NCBI RefSeq assembly: GCF_016741775.1
Contig: NZ_JAERRK010000010.1
Location: 62,001-126,000 of the forward strand
Reading direction: 5' to 3'
Source of the DNA: Streptomyces actinomycinicus
Lineage (GTDB): Bacteria; Actinomycetota; Actinomycetes; Streptomycetales; Streptomycetaceae
Length of the DNA stretch: 64,000 nt
In this document: positions 8,146 through 16,500 of the stretch, piece by piece
How positions within the stretch are numbered: the first letter of the stretch is position 1
How the letters are laid out: each line of letters begins with the position of its first letter
Position numbers and translations under genes: made by a program
The notes under the pieces: model-generated
What the model was told of the DNA's origin: nothing
What the model saw: only the letters and a program-made list of their open reading frames with translations
The model's database searches: none

Positions 8146-9063
8146 GTGCCCTCGCCGCAGCAGGCACGCGCACAGGCATCAGCGATCACGTCGGGCAAGG
8201 CCGTGCCCGAGGCCGAGGCCGCCCCGACCTCCCGGCTCCGGGAACTCTTCGACGGCCCCCGTCTGTCGCCGGGGCAGCGGCGCATCGCCCAGTACCTGAT
8301 CGAGCACATCACCGAGGCCGCGTTCCTGTCGATCACGGAGCTGGCGGACCGGGTCGGGGTGAGCCAGCCGTCCGTCACGCGCTTCGCCGCGGCCGTCGGG
8401 TTCAGCGGCTACCCGGCGCTGCGCGAGAGGCTCCAGTCGATCGCGCTGAGCAGTCTCGCCGGCGGACCCGGCGAGGAGGACCGGGCCAACGAACTGCAGG
8501 CGGCCGTGGACGCCGAGATCCAGAACCTGGAGAACCTGCGGCGCGACTTCGCCGACCCCGGCCGGGTGATCCAGGTCGGCCGCGCGCTGTCCCGCTCCAC
8601 CCCGCTGACGGTGCTGGGCCTGCGCATCTCGGTGTCGCTCGCCGAGTACTTCGGCTACGCCGCCCGCCGCATCCACCCCGATGTACGGCTGGTGACCCGC
8701 GGCGGCAGCGTGGCCTACGACGCGCTCCTGCAGTGCCGCGAGGCCGGCGGCACCTGGGTGCTGGCCTTCGCCATGCCCCGGCACTCCCAGGAGACGCTGC
8801 AGGCGATCCGGGTGGCGCGCGGTGCCGGTCTGAAGGTCGCCCTCGTGACCGACCTGGCGCTCGGGCCGCTGGCCGACGAGGCCGACGTCACGTTCGCCAC
8901 CGGCACCGGATCACGGCTGGTCTTCGACTCCTACGCGGCGGCCGGTGTGCTGGCCGCCGCGCTGCTGCAGGCCATGACCGACGCCGATCCGGAACGCACC
9001 CAGGCCCGGCTGGAAAAGTACGAGCAGCTGTCCGATCAGCACCAGTTCTTCCTCAGGGACTGA
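8146..9063 (+). CDS. MurR/RpiR-family transcriptional regulator (HTH_6 + SIS)
   Basis: 305 residues. The N-terminal helix-turn-helix is at about 30-105; LSPGQRRIAQYLIEH, the ITELADRVGVSQPSVTRFAAAVGFSGYPALRERL core and the following helix are characteristic of HTH_6. The C-terminal SIS sugar-phosphate-binding domain is at about 125-260 (TVLGLRISVSLAEYFG, LAFAMPRHSQET, VTFATGTG). Such proteins sense phosphosugars and control sugar-catabolism genes. The GTG at 8146 is chosen because a strong AAAGGAGG lies 7 nt upstream; an open frame 30 nt longer exists. No sugar operon adjoins it directly, but the GH65/phosphoglucomutase pair is 4 kb away. Confidence 0.9.
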   Translation: MPSPQQARAQASAITSGKAVPEAEAAPTSRLRELFDGPRLSPGQRRIAQYLIEHITEAAFLSITELADRVGVSQPSVTRFAAAVGFSGYPALRERLQSIALSSLAGGPGEEDRANELQAAVDAEIQNLENLRRDFADPGRVIQVGRALSRSTPLTVLGLRISVSLAEYFGYAARRIHPDVRLVTRGGSVAYDALLQCREAGGTWVLAFAMPRHSQETLQAIRVARGAGLKVALVTDLALGPLADEADVTFATGTGSRLVFDSYAAAGVLAAALLQAMTDADPERTQARLEKYEQLSDQHQFFLRD

Positions 9064-9531
9064 ACAGGTCCTCCCCTGCCGGGTGTTACCGGCGGTCATT
9101 CCTTCTGTGCCCCTCGGGCAATCGTGAAGATCTTGCAGTCCCCATGCCACGGACAGGGACGTTTCACCACAGAACACGCATGAATGTTTTCATACGTCTT
9201 GCAAACCGGTCGGCATATATAAATACTGCTCACGGATCGCGCCCGGCCGGCTCCGGGCACCCTCCGCTCCCACGGACTCACCGCACGCACTGCCGCCCCG
9301 AGAAAGCCGACGGACCGACCATGCGCACGCACCCCGCCACGCAGGACCGGTCCCCGGCCCCCGGGGCACCCGTACGGACACTCCCAGCCGCCGTCTCCTA
9401 CCCACGTCGGCGCCGGGGGTGTGCCGGGGCGCATCGCCTGAGCGAGGCGCCCGTGGCGGCCCCGGCCATCCCCTAGGCCGGGGCCGCCCCGAACCCGTCG
9501 ATCACCCTCACGACGCCGCACACCGGAAGCG
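9064..9531. other. 468-bp spacer with an AT-rich island and a strong hairpin
   Basis: No gene is supported. At about 9178-9235 the sequence is unusually A/T-rich for this window (runs such as CATATATAAATACT), which fits a promoter or regulatory island. A 51-codon frame at 9321-9476 has no ribosome site and no family-like features. Its stop codon lies in the loop of the hairpin listed separately. Confidence 0.5.
9455..9488. terminator. Perfect 13-bp stem, 8-nt loop hairpin
   Basis: GGCGGCCCCGGCC (9455-9467) is followed by an 8-nt loop and GGCCGGGGCCGCC (9476-9488), a perfect inverted repeat 45 bp before the next start. It has no T-run, as is usual in high-GC actinobacteria. It would end any transcript crossing the AT-rich island or act as a 5' RNA structure for the next gene. 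Confidence 0.65.
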
Positions 9532-9912
9532 ATGATCATGACCCTGACCAGCACGCGTATCAGCCCTGACTGGCCCTGTCAGGTCAAGACGCCGGGCTCG
9601 TACGACTGGGAGCGCTCGGCGGCCAAGTGGCTGCGCGAGCTGATCCCGGCGCGCTACGCCAGCTATCCGGCCCTCATCCGGCACCCCGTCCTGCTCGCCC
9701 GGCACGCGCAGATCCAGGTGCAGCAGGAGATCCGGGTCGCCCGGACCGCCCTGCAGACCGCGCGGGCCGAACTTCCGATGCTCGGGCTGCCGGAATCGGT
9801 GATCGAGCACACGATCAAGATGTACGCGGCCGAGGTCATGCAGCTGCAGCACATCGCGCGCAGCGTCCGGGCGGTCAGCGAGGCGCTGGCCGGCCGGAGC
9901 ACGAGCCGCTGA
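9532..9912 (+). CDS. Small unrecognised soluble protein
   Basis: 126 residues, mostly helical, with no signal peptide or membrane segment. It opens with a short polar tail and SYDWERSAAKWLRELIPARYASYP; the middle has long amphipathic helices (ARHAQIQVQQEIRVARTALQ, VIEHTIKMYAAEVMQLQHIA). Codon third positions are strongly G/C, as expected of a real gene. ATGs occur at 9532 and 9538; the second sits better behind GGAAG. I do not recognise the family. It is monocistronic by spacing: the hairpin lies upstream and the phosphatase gene 228 bp downstream. Confidence 0.6.
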   Translation: MIMTLTSTRISPDWPCQVKTPGSYDWERSAAKWLRELIPARYASYPALIRHPVLLARHAQIQVQQEIRVARTALQTARAELPMLGLPESVIEHTIKMYAAEVMQLQHIARSVRAVSEALAGRSTSR

Positions 9913-10140
9913 CCCGCCCGCCCCCGGGCCGCTCACCCCGCCCCGCGGGGCCCGCATGCCCTCTTCGCCCGGGCCCCTCGTACATCCCGTGAGGGACCGT
10001 CGCACTGATCTTCGAGCAGACCGTCGTCAGGGCGTGGGTACGGACCGTCGCCCCTGCCTGGTCGTCCGGTGCGGAGCCCGGATGAAGCCGGACCGGGCAG
10101 ACGAGTGATCGAACGGCCGGAGGTGTGCAATGCTCGTCGC

Positions 10141-12552
10141 GTGACGAGCGAGCCCGTCCCCCCGGTGGACCCCCGTGCCGGCGCCGACCTGGCGGCGCTG
10201 GCCAAGGTCGTGGCCCGGCAGCGTGCCGAGATGGAGCGGCTGCGGGACCTGGCCGCGACGTCGGCCGTCCTGGAACGGGCCAAGGGCGTGCTGATGGCCC
10301 TCACCGGCTGCACGCCGGACGCCGCGCACGAGGAGTTGCGGCAGCGCGCGAAGGACGGCCAGCGGACCCTCCTCGAACAGTGCTGGCTGACTCTGGGCGC
10401 CCTGCCGTCCAAGGAGCAGCCCCCCGCCCCGCCGTCGGCGCCGCCCGCCGCCGGCCCCTGGACGATGGCGCCCGCGGGCACCGCCGAGCTGGCGGAGGTG
10501 CTGGCGCAGGTCGGCCGGGACATGGTGCACGTCGGCTCGCCGCACGAGCTGGCCGGTTGCCTGCTGGACCACCTCGGTCGCGAGATCGGCGCGGACGCGG
10601 TGATGCTGTACGAGCGGCTGCCCGAGGGCGGGCTCGGGCTGATCGGACACGCGGGCGTCGACCCCACGCTCGCCGCACAGTGGCGTCATGTGCCGCCGGT
10701 GGCCGGCGTGGCCCCGCTGGAAGCCGTGCGGACCGGGGAGCCGTCCTGGCTGGAGGACCTGCCCGCGGACCGTTCGCGCTACCTGCTCATCGGGGACCCT
10801 CCGGAGCGGTGGCTGAGCCGGGCCTGGCTGCCGGTCCCCGCCGGGGACACCGCGAGCGTCGCCTTCGGCGTACTGCGCCGGCGCGCCGGGGCGTTCGAGC
10901 CGCGCGAGCGGGAGCTGCTGCGCGCCGTGGCCCGGCTGTGCGCGGGCCGGCTGCGGGCCTTCGACGGCCCGCAGGAGGGCACGGCCGCGGCCGTCTCGCA
11001 GACGGTACAGGCGGTGTTCGACGTGCTGCCGGGCGCGGTGATCCTGCTGAGCCCGCTGCGCACCGCCTCCGGCGAGATCGAGGACTACCGCATCGACGCC
11101 GCCACCCCCGACGCGGTCGACGTGTTCGGCCGGACCGGCCGGGACATGGTCGGCAGGCACGTCCTGGAGAGCTATCCGTCGGTCGCGGGCGAACCCCTGT
11201 GGCAGGGCTACCAGCGGGCGCTGGCGACCGGGGTGCCGTTCGAGGGCGAGCCGTTCGCCTACCAGGACGTCGTCGGCGAGGTGACCGTGACCGCCACCTA
11301 TTCGGTGCGGGCCGCCGCGCTGGGCGAGAGCCTGGTGGTGAGCTGGCTGCGGCACGACTCGATGGACCGGCAGGAGCAGCGCCTGTCCGACGTGCAGCGG
11401 CTCGGCAACCTCGGCTGGGCGAACTGGAACCTGATCACGCAGGAGATCTCCTGGGCCGCCCAGACCTACGCCGTACTCGGCCTGCGTTCCGGCGAGGAAC
11501 CGGTGCGGCTGGAGCAGCTGCCCGGCCTCGCCGTGCCGGAGGACGCGGGGCCGCTGGCCCACGCGATCGCCGAACTCGTCTCGCACGGCCATCCGTTCGA
11601 CGTGCCGTTCCGCATGGACACGCCCGGCGCGGGCGTCCGGCATCTGCGGATGGTCGCGGAGGCCGTCTCGGCACCCGAGGGCACCCCGGTCGAGGTGCAC
11701 GGGTTCGTCCAGGACCTCACCGCACAGCGCAGCGCGGAACTCGCGCTGGTGGAGAGCGAGCGCGCGATGCTGCTGCAGCGCGGCATCCTGCAGGCCGAGC
11801 GGGCGCTGGCGGCCCGGCTGCAGCACGCCCTGCTGCCGCTGCCCAGCAAGCCGGCCCGGCTGGCGGGGCTGCGCGTCGAGGTCGCCTATCTGCCCGCGCA
11901 GTCCGGCATCCACGTCGGCGGCGACTGGTTCAGCGCGATCGAACTGCCCGATCACGAGGCGCTGTTCGTGGTCGGCGACGTGGCGGGTCACGGTCTCGAC
12001 GCGGTGGCCACGATGGCCCAGCTCCGGTTCACCGCGAAGGGAATGGTCAGTACCGGTTCCTCGCTCACCGGGGCGCTGGCACGGCTCAACCAGTTGCTGC
12101 TGCACTCCCGCGACAGCCAGACCACGGCCACCATGGTCCTCGCCCGCTACGACCCGGAGCGGCACGTGCTGGCCTGGGCGCAGGCCGGGCATCCGCCGCC
12201 GCTGCTGGTACGCGGGGGCGAGGTGCGCTACCTCGACCGGCCCGGCGGCATACTCCTCGGTGCGACCGGCGCACCCGTCTACGAGTTGATGGAGCTGGAG
12301 CTGCAACCGGGAGACCGGCTGCTGCTCTACACCGACGGCCTGGTGGAGCGTCCCGCCGAGGGCCTCGACGCGGGCTTCGAGCGGCTGGCCGAGGCGGTGC
12401 GCGCCCATGCCTGCGGCGAGTCCGGCTCGCTCGAAGCGCTCCTCGCGTCGATGCTGGCGGACGAGCGGCGCGACGACGTGTGCGTGGTGGACATCCGGAT
12501 GCCGGTGGACACCGCACTGGAGGAGGCCGCCGCGGACGAGGCGGACGGGTAG
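10141..12552 (+). CDS. ANTAR-GAF-PAS-SpoIIE serine phosphatase
   Basis: 803 residues from the GTG at 10141 (an in-frame GTG at 10105 and ATG at 10069 are possible). The N-terminal region (about 18-78) is an ANTAR RNA-binding domain: a coiled helix and ERAKGVLMALTGCTPDAAHEELRQRA. A GAF-like domain follows (about 115-290), then a PAS domain (about 290-395), a second PAS-like domain (about 400-525) and a linker helix into the PP2C/SpoIIE phosphatase (about 570-790), with GGDWF, VGDVAGHGLDA and LYTDGLVE carrying metal-binding aspartates. It should combine ligand sensing with dephosphorylation of an anti-anti-sigma factor; ANTAR suggests an extra RNA-level output. The last codons (about Ala798-Gly803) already belong to the repeat that continues past the stop. 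Confidence 0.9.
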   Translation: MTSEPVPPVDPRAGADLAALAKVVARQRAEMERLRDLAATSAVLERAKGVLMALTGCTPDAAHEELRQRAKDGQRTLLEQCWLTLGALPSKEQPPAPPSAPPAAGPWTMAPAGTAELAEVLAQVGRDMVHVGSPHELAGCLLDHLGREIGADAVMLYERLPEGGLGLIGHAGVDPTLAAQWRHVPPVAGVAPLEAVRTGEPSWLEDLPADRSRYLLIGDPPERWLSRAWLPVPAGDTASVAFGVLRRRAGAFEPRERELLRAVARLCAGRLRAFDGPQEGTAAAVSQTVQAVFDVLPGAVILLSPLRTASGEIEDYRIDAATPDAVDVFGRTGRDMVGRHVLESYPSVAGEPLWQGYQRALATGVPFEGEPFAYQDVVGEVTVTATYSVRAAALGESLVVSWLRHDSMDRQEQRLSDVQRLGNLGWANWNLITQEISWAAQTYAVLGLRSGEEPVRLEQLPGLAVPEDAGPLAHAIAELVSHGHPFDVPFRMDTPGAGVRHLRMVAEAVSAPEGTPVEVHGFVQDLTAQRSAELALVESERAMLLQRGILQAERALAARLQHALLPLPSKPARLAGLRVEVAYLPAQSGIHVGGDWFSAIELPDHEALFVVGDVAGHGLDAVATMAQLRFTAKGMVSTGSSLTGALARLNQLLLHSRDSQTTATMVLARYDPERHVLAWAQAGHPPPLLVRGGEVRYLDRPGGILLGATGAPVYELMELELQPGDRLLLYTDGLVERPAEGLDAGFERLAEAVRAHACGESGSLEALLASMLADERRDDVCVVDIRMPVDTALEEAAADEADG

Positions 12553-12754
12553 GGCCGGCTCTCCGCGGACGAGGCGGACGGGAGCGCCGAGGTCTTCGCA
12601 GGCGAGGCGGACGGGGAGCGCCGAGGTCCTCGCGGGCGAGGCGGATGTGGACCGCCGAGGTCCTCGCGGGCGAGGCGGATGTGGACCGCCGAGGTCCTCG
12701 CGGGCGAGGCGGACGGGGAGCGCCAGGTTCTTCGCAGGCGAGGGGGACGGGGAG
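12531..12754 (+). repeat. 34-bp tandem array (5 units) starting at the end of the SpoIIE gene
   Basis: Five consecutive 34-bp units cover 12585-12754; the inner units are nearly identical. A 19-bp piece of the unit is repeated at 12531-12549 (inside the coding sequence, just before the TAG) and at 12564-12582. Each unit contains CCTCG...CGAGG, so every copy can fold a small hairpin. The array fills the gap to the convergent flavin reductase gene. There are no spacers between units, so it is not a CRISPR. Confidence 0.85.
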
Positions 12755-12761
12755 GGCGGGT

Positions 12762-13424
12762 TCAGTCCACGGGGTGGCCGGCATCGATGGTGACGGCGTC
12801 GGAGAGCCGTAGCAGGGGTCCGTCGTGCCCCTCGCCCCACTGGACGGGGTCGAGCACGAAGCCGACGTGGTCGCCGCCGTCGGTGCGGTGCAGGATGGTG
12901 CCGACGAACCAGGCCGCCGCGTCCTCGAGGACGGCGGCCCCGCCGTGCCCCTCCCGCCAGGCGAGCCCCGCGAACTTGTCGACCTCGTCGCCCGTCTCGC
13001 CGCCGAAGCGTTCCGCGAGGCCGCGCTGGTCGCGGGTGATCAGATGGACGGCGAGGCACTGCGCGGCCCGGGCGACCCGGTAGGTGTGGTTGGCCTTGGA
13101 CAGCCACACGGCGAACCGGGGCGGCCGGATGGAGCACTGCGAGGCGAAGCCGACCAGACAGCCGGACCGGTCGCCGCCCGCCACGGCCGTGACCACGCAC
13201 ATGTCGGGGTCCAGCCGGTCGAAGAAGCCGTCCGGCCCGCCCTGCCCGCCGCGACCCGCCACCCCACCGGCCTCCGTCCGGCCGCCTCCGCCCGGCGCAC
13301 CGCCCGCACCTGTCCGGCCGCCCCCGGCCCGGGCACCGCTCGGACCCGGACGGCCGCCTTCGTCCTGCGTGCCGTTCGGGTTCGTCCGGCCGTCCCCGGC
13401 CTGCGTGTCGTTCCCGTCCGCCAT
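12762..13424 (-). CDS. Flavin reductase-like FMN-binding split-barrel protein with a Gly-rich N-terminal extension
   Basis: 220 residues. From about residue 68 the sequence is a flavin-reductase-like domain: MCVVTAVAGGDRSGCLVGFASQCSIRPPRFAVWLSKANHTYRVARAAQCLAVHLI, with the family's 'SI.PP' and 'S..N.T' features. It probably binds FMN and reduces flavin or a small substrate. The first 65 residues are a Gly/Arg/Pro/Thr-rich low-complexity tail with about 12-residue repeats (GGGRTGAGGAPG type), absent from ordinary family members. The end lies only 8 bp from the 34-bp array, convergent with the phosphatase gene. Confidence 0.82.
   Translation of the reverse strand: MADGNDTQAGDGRTNPNGTQDEGGRPGPSGARAGGGRTGAGGAPGGGGRTEAGGVAGRGGQGGPDGFFDRLDPDMCVVTAVAGGDRSGCLVGFASQCSIRPPRFAVWLSKANHTYRVARAAQCLAVHLITRDQRGLAERFGGETGDEVDKFAGLAWREGHGGAAVLEDAAAWFVGTILHRTDGGDHVGFVLDPVQWGEGHDGPLLRLSDAVTIDAGHPVD
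13230..13361 (-). repeat. In-frame Gly-rich repeat (about 36-bp period) at the N-terminus of the flavin reductase
   Basis: The coding sequence repeats roughly every 36 bp (12 codons), giving successive GGGRT-containing units. The copies are diverged but in register and frame. Confidence 0.55.
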
Positions 13425-13475
13425 GCCGTTCCGCTCCCGTCCGTCGCCGCCTGCACGGTGTTCCCCGCGTACCGC

Positions 13476-14246
13476 TCATGAATCGTCGCCCAGGCCGGTC
13501 CGGGACTCCAGCGCGCGGCGCGTGTCGTCGCCGTAGACACCCGTCTCGTCGCCGCTGATGCCGTACCACAGCTGGAAGCGGGCGACCGCCTCGGTGAGCG
13601 TGGCGTCGTAGGTGCCGTCGGCGGAGCCGTCGCGGTAGACGTCCGGGATGCGCAGCAGGCGCTGCTGGAGTTCGGTGACCTCGGGGCCGGTGTTGCCCTG
13701 GCGGAGGGTGCCGGGGCCGTCGGGGTCTGCGGCGTCGGCGGGGGCGATGGGGGCGGACGGTGCGTCAGGGGCGGACGGTGCCGGGGTGGCGGGGGCGGCA
13801 ATCGGGGTGGCGGGAGTGGCGGGGACTGCGGTCGTGGCCGGCGGGGAGGGCCGGGCGGTGGCGGCGGCCTGCTGGCGGCCGGGCAGGAGCAGGGCACCGG
13901 TGAAGCCGAGGAGGGCGGCAGCCGCGACGGCCACGGCGACGGCGGCCCGGCGCGGTCCGGGGCCGGAGGCGGAGTCCCATGCGGGGACGCCCGGGGCGGG
14001 CGTGCGGGGCGGACGGGCGGCGGGCACGGGCGGGAGTTCGTCGGTGTCCGCCTCGGCCGGGTGCGCCGTCCGCCGGGGAGCGGAGGGCGGGCGGGGTGCC
14101 GTGCCGAGGGGCTCGTAGGTCACCGGGTCCGGGCGGATCTCCCGCATCAGCTCCGCGAGGGCGTCGAAGCGGCGGGGCCGCAGGACCCGGATGGGCTCCA
14201 GGTCCGGTCCGGGCTGCGGTTGACCGGGGTCGGGCGGTGTCGGCAC
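13476..14246 (-). CDS. Membrane-anchored peptidoglycan-binding protein
   Basis: 256 residues. A cytoplasmic N-terminal part (1-105, Pro/Arg-rich) is followed by one membrane helix (AAVAVAVAAAALLGFTGALLL, about 105-126), an Ala/Pro/Thr-rich outer linker (about 127-180) and a C-terminal peptidoglycan-binding-1 domain (about 185-250: LRQGNTGPEVTELQQRLL...DGTYDATLTEAVARFQ). It should span the membrane once and hold on to the cell wall. The GTG start follows GGAAGGAGAG. The start of the flavin reductase gene lies 51 bp beyond the stop on the same strand, so the two may be co-transcribed. Confidence 0.85.
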   Translation of the reverse strand: MPTPPDPGQPQPGPDLEPIRVLRPRRFDALAELMREIRPDPVTYEPLGTAPRPPSAPRRTAHPAEADTDELPPVPAARPPRTPAPGVPAWDSASGPGPRRAAVAVAVAAAALLGFTGALLLPGRQQAAATARPSPPATTAVPATPATPIAAPATPAPSAPDAPSAPIAPADAADPDGPGTLRQGNTGPEVTELQQRLLRIPDVYRDGSADGTYDATLTEAVARFQLWYGISGDETGVYGDDTRRALESRTGLGDDS

Positions 14247-14626
14247 CTGGCTCTCCTTCCGTCCCGCGGATACGGGTGCTTTCGCGGTCCCCGTGCTGAG
14301 ATACGGCGCCCACGGCGGCCCCGTTCAGGCCCCCACCCCCCGCCCTGCGAACGATCGACGTGCTCAACTCGGCTGAAACGGTGAGCGTTTGAGCGAACGC
14401 ATGCTGGAAACCGCCGTCATGGCGCCTCCCCGGTCACGCCCTTGGGGACGTCCTCGGTCACGTCCTTGGTCGCGCCGTGCGTTTCCGACCGCCGGTTCCG
14501 GCACCGCTGCCGCCCCGGGGCTGGGCCCCGCCCGGGCGTCCGGGGCGGCGGACGAGTGCGCGGCGCTGCGGGCGAAGTGGCGCACCCCGGACCTCGGCAA
14601 GGGGTTCGAACCGAGCCGGATCACGG
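14247..14626. other. 380-bp spacer; nothing firmly supported
   Basis: The region between the divergent peptidoglycan-binding gene and the end of the ATP-grasp gene shows short direct repeats around GGTCACG at 14430-14475. An 83-codon plus-strand frame ends at 14640, and the tail of its translation (KWRTPDLGKGFEPSRI) looks protein-like, but it has no ribosome site and overlaps the ATP-grasp stop. It could be a gene fragment. A GGTTCGAACC stretch at about 14602 resembles a tRNA T-loop but is not part of a tRNA. Confidence 0.45.
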
Positions 14627-15469
14627 TCAGGCCGGGCTGAGCACCCCCCGCGCGAACCGGCTCAGGGACGCCGTGAACGCGCCGGTGAAGGCGTCCCTGG
14701 TCTCCTCCGGCAGCGCGTCCAGGGAGAGGTAGGGGTTGAGGTCCTCCAGTTCGACCAGCAGCAGGCTGCCGTCGGGAGCGCGGCAGGCGTCGACGCGCTG
14801 GATGCCGTACCCGAGGTCGTTCCAGTCGATGAACCGCCGGGCGAACTCCAGGTCGGCGGCGGTGGCCGCGTAGGGCCGAAGTTCCCAGCGGCGCCGGGGG
14901 TCGGGGGCGTACAGGGCGTACTGGAAGTCGTCGTCCACGAAGTAGAAGGACACTTCGTGGACGAAGTCGATGCAGGGCTGGATCAGGACGTCGCCTGCGG
15001 CGGACTCGGCGAGCCGGCTCCCGGTGACGATCCGCAGGCCGAGGGAGTCCGCGCCGAGCTTCGGCTTGACCACGTACCGCTCGGCGGCCGGCAGCCGGTG
15101 GACGTCCGCGATGCTGTCAACGGTCGGGATGACCGGGAATCCGGCGGCGCTCAGATCGAGCAGGTACTGCTTTCCGGCCATGTCCGCCTTGCCGGTGAGC
15201 GGGTTGTAGACCCGGGTGCCGGCGGCGAGCGCCTGTGCGCGGAAGGCGTCGTACTCCCGCTGGTAGCCGAGGACGGGCCCGCTGTTGCGTACGACGACGG
15301 CGTCGTGGCCGTCCATCAGCGCCGCCGCGTCCAGCGGATGGCACAGGGCCAGGTCGAAGTGGGCGCGCAGCCGGGAGGTGAGGTGGATGTCCTCGTCGCA
15401 GTAGCGGCGCCCGCGGGCCTGGTACGCCAGGTCGGTGACGTAGAGCAGGCGGGGGCGGGCGGCGGGCAT
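14627..15469 (-). CDS. ATP-grasp domain protein, substrate unknown
   Basis: 280 residues. The N-terminal Rossmann-like part (RLLYVTDLAYQARGRRYCDEDIHL) is followed by an ATP-grasp region: a nucleotide lysine in ERYVVKPKLGADSLGLRIV, ILIQP-like DVLIQPCIDFVHEVSFYFVD, and the Mg-binding C-terminal motif LLLVELEDLNPYLSL. ATP-grasp enzymes join a carboxylate to an amine or thiol through an acyl phosphate; the partner is not deducible here. The ATG at 15469 follows GAGGAGATC and is preferred over a longer frame. It stands alone and diverges from the TetR gene. Confidence 0.8.
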   Translation of the reverse strand: MPAARPRLLYVTDLAYQARGRRYCDEDIHLTSRLRAHFDLALCHPLDAAALMDGHDAVVVRNSGPVLGYQREYDAFRAQALAAGTRVYNPLTGKADMAGKQYLLDLSAAGFPVIPTVDSIADVHRLPAAERYVVKPKLGADSLGLRIVTGSRLAESAAGDVLIQPCIDFVHEVSFYFVDDDFQYALYAPDPRRRWELRPYAATAADLEFARRFIDWNDLGYGIQRVDACRAPDGSLLLVELEDLNPYLSLDALPEETRDAFTGAFTASLSRFARGVLSPA

Positions 15470-15675
15470 GGGGGATCTCCTCGGGGGCGGTGCGGGGGCC
15501 GGGGCGGGCCGGTGCGGGGGCCGGTGCCGACCGCGGTGGAGAAAGGTTACGCCGCAGGGGTGGGGCCCCTGCCGCCGCCCCTGCCCTGCCGCCGGCCGGG
15601 GCAAAGCGCGTCTCGGGGAGTCGGGGTACGCGGATGGTCCGATCGCTCCGGTGTTCGGCGGGTTCGCCTCAGGAG

Positions 15676-15720
15676 CACTCAGTTCCCTCGGAAAGGCGCT
15701 CAGGCTGCACTGAGTGTCAC
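15676..15720. promoter_or_regulatory. Putative operator of the TetR regulator (GCACTGAGTGTCAC)
   Basis: 15707-15720 is GCACTGAGTGTCAC, 31 bp before the TetR start. Its exact reverse complement occurs at 16673-16686, in front of the next gene. A partial inverted copy (CACTCAGT) lies at 15676-15683. The internal near-symmetry (CACTGAGTG) fits a dimeric TetR binding site. Confidence 0.65.
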
Positions 15721-15750
15721 GAATCCGTTTCCGGTGCTACGTTCCCGTCC

Positions 15751-16500
15751 ATGAGCTCCAGCAGCGCGGCGCCGACCGCGAAGCCGCCGATCCGGGACGC
15801 CCTGGTGGCGGCGGCCTTTCGGCTCTTCCTGGAACGCGGGTACGAGCAGACCACCGTGGACGACATCGTGGCCCTGGCCGGTGTCGGGCGGCGGTCGTTC
15901 TTCCGCTACTTCCCCTCCAAGGAGGACGTGGTCTTCCCCGACCACGAGCGCTGCCTGGCCGACATGACCGCCTTTCTCGCGACGGGCGGTCCGGAGCACG
16001 AGCCGGTGCGACGGGTGTGCGACGCGGCCCGGCTGGTGCTGCGCATGTATGCCGAGAACCCGACCTTCTCCGTGCAGCGCTACCGCCTGACCAGGCAGGT
16101 GCCGGGCCTGCGCGCCTACGAACTGTCGGTGGTGTGGCGGTACGAACGCGCGCTCGCCGAGTATCTGCGCGGACGGTTCGCGGGCCGGCCGGACGGGACG
16201 CTGCGGGCCGACGTGATCGCGGCCGCGGTCGTCGCCGCGCACAACAACGCCCTGCGTTCCTGGCTGCGGTCGGACGGCGAGGGTGACGCGGACGCGGCGG
16301 TGGACCAGGCGCTCGGACATGTGCAGCGGACCTTCGGGCGGCCGACGGCGGAGACCTGGGCGGCGCCCGTGCGGACCGCCCCGGAGCCGGCCGGCGGTCA
16401 GCCGGCGGAGCCCGACGACGTGGTGGTGCTGGTCACGCGGCGGGACGCGCCGCTGTGGCGGGTGGTCCAGGAACTGGAGACGGCGCTCGGCCGCACCTGA
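15751..16500 (+). CDS. TetR-family transcriptional regulator
   Basis: 249 residues. The helix-turn-helix is at about 15-62: IRDALVAAAFRLFLERGYEQTTVDDIVALAGVGRRSFFRYFPSKEDVVF. The ligand/dimer part extends to about 210, with a 40-residue extra C-terminal tail (QPAEPDDVVVLVTRRDAPLWRVVQELETAL) beyond the usual 190-210 residues. The promoter contains a 14-bp motif, repeated in inverse orientation in front of the DUF35 gene downstream, so it probably controls itself and that gene. The ATG at 15751 is chosen as the first codon after the likely promoter; upstream in-frame sequence is GC-rich shadow. Confidence 0.9.
   Translation: MSSSSAAPTAKPPIRDALVAAAFRLFLERGYEQTTVDDIVALAGVGRRSFFRYFPSKEDVVFPDHERCLADMTAFLATGGPEHEPVRRVCDAARLVLRMYAENPTFSVQRYRLTRQVPGLRAYELSVVWRYERALAEYLRGRFAGRPDGTLRADVIAAAVVAAHNNALRSWLRSDGEGDADAAVDQALGHVQRTFGRPTAETWAAPVRTAPEPAGGQPAEPDDVVVLVTRRDAPLWRVVQELETALGRT

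Noticed and set aside
1779..8378. A 2,199-codon open frame on the minus strand
   Set aside because: Only its last third (GH65, 1779-4133) looks like a protein. The rest is Arg/Pro/His-rich shadow of plus-strand genes (P-loop kinase, GT39) and the frame of a real gene starts at an overlapping GTG.
9321..9476. 51-codon frame in the 9.1-9.5-kb spacer
   Set aside because: No Shine-Dalgarno, low-complexity composition, and its stop lies in the loop of a hairpin.
12585..12754. CRISPR array
   Set aside because: Repeats are contiguous without unique spacers, there is no leader and no cas gene. The same holds for the arrays at 27.7, 35.8 and 54.9 kb.
10027..13569. A 1,180-codon minus-strand frame opposite the SpoIIE gene
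   Set aside because: Composition is that of a mirror frame in high-GC DNA. The plus-strand phosphatase has all expected domains and the codon bias of a gene.
14580..14640. GGTTCGAACC resembling a tRNA T-arm
   Set aside because: No acceptor, D or anticodon stems can be built around it; the arms do not pair as a 5-bp T-stem.
14389..14640. 83-codon plus-strand frame before the ATP-grasp stop
   Set aside because: No ribosome site, Arg/Pro-rich start, overlaps the opposing gene. The C-terminal part looks somewhat protein-like, so it is noted only as a possible fragment.
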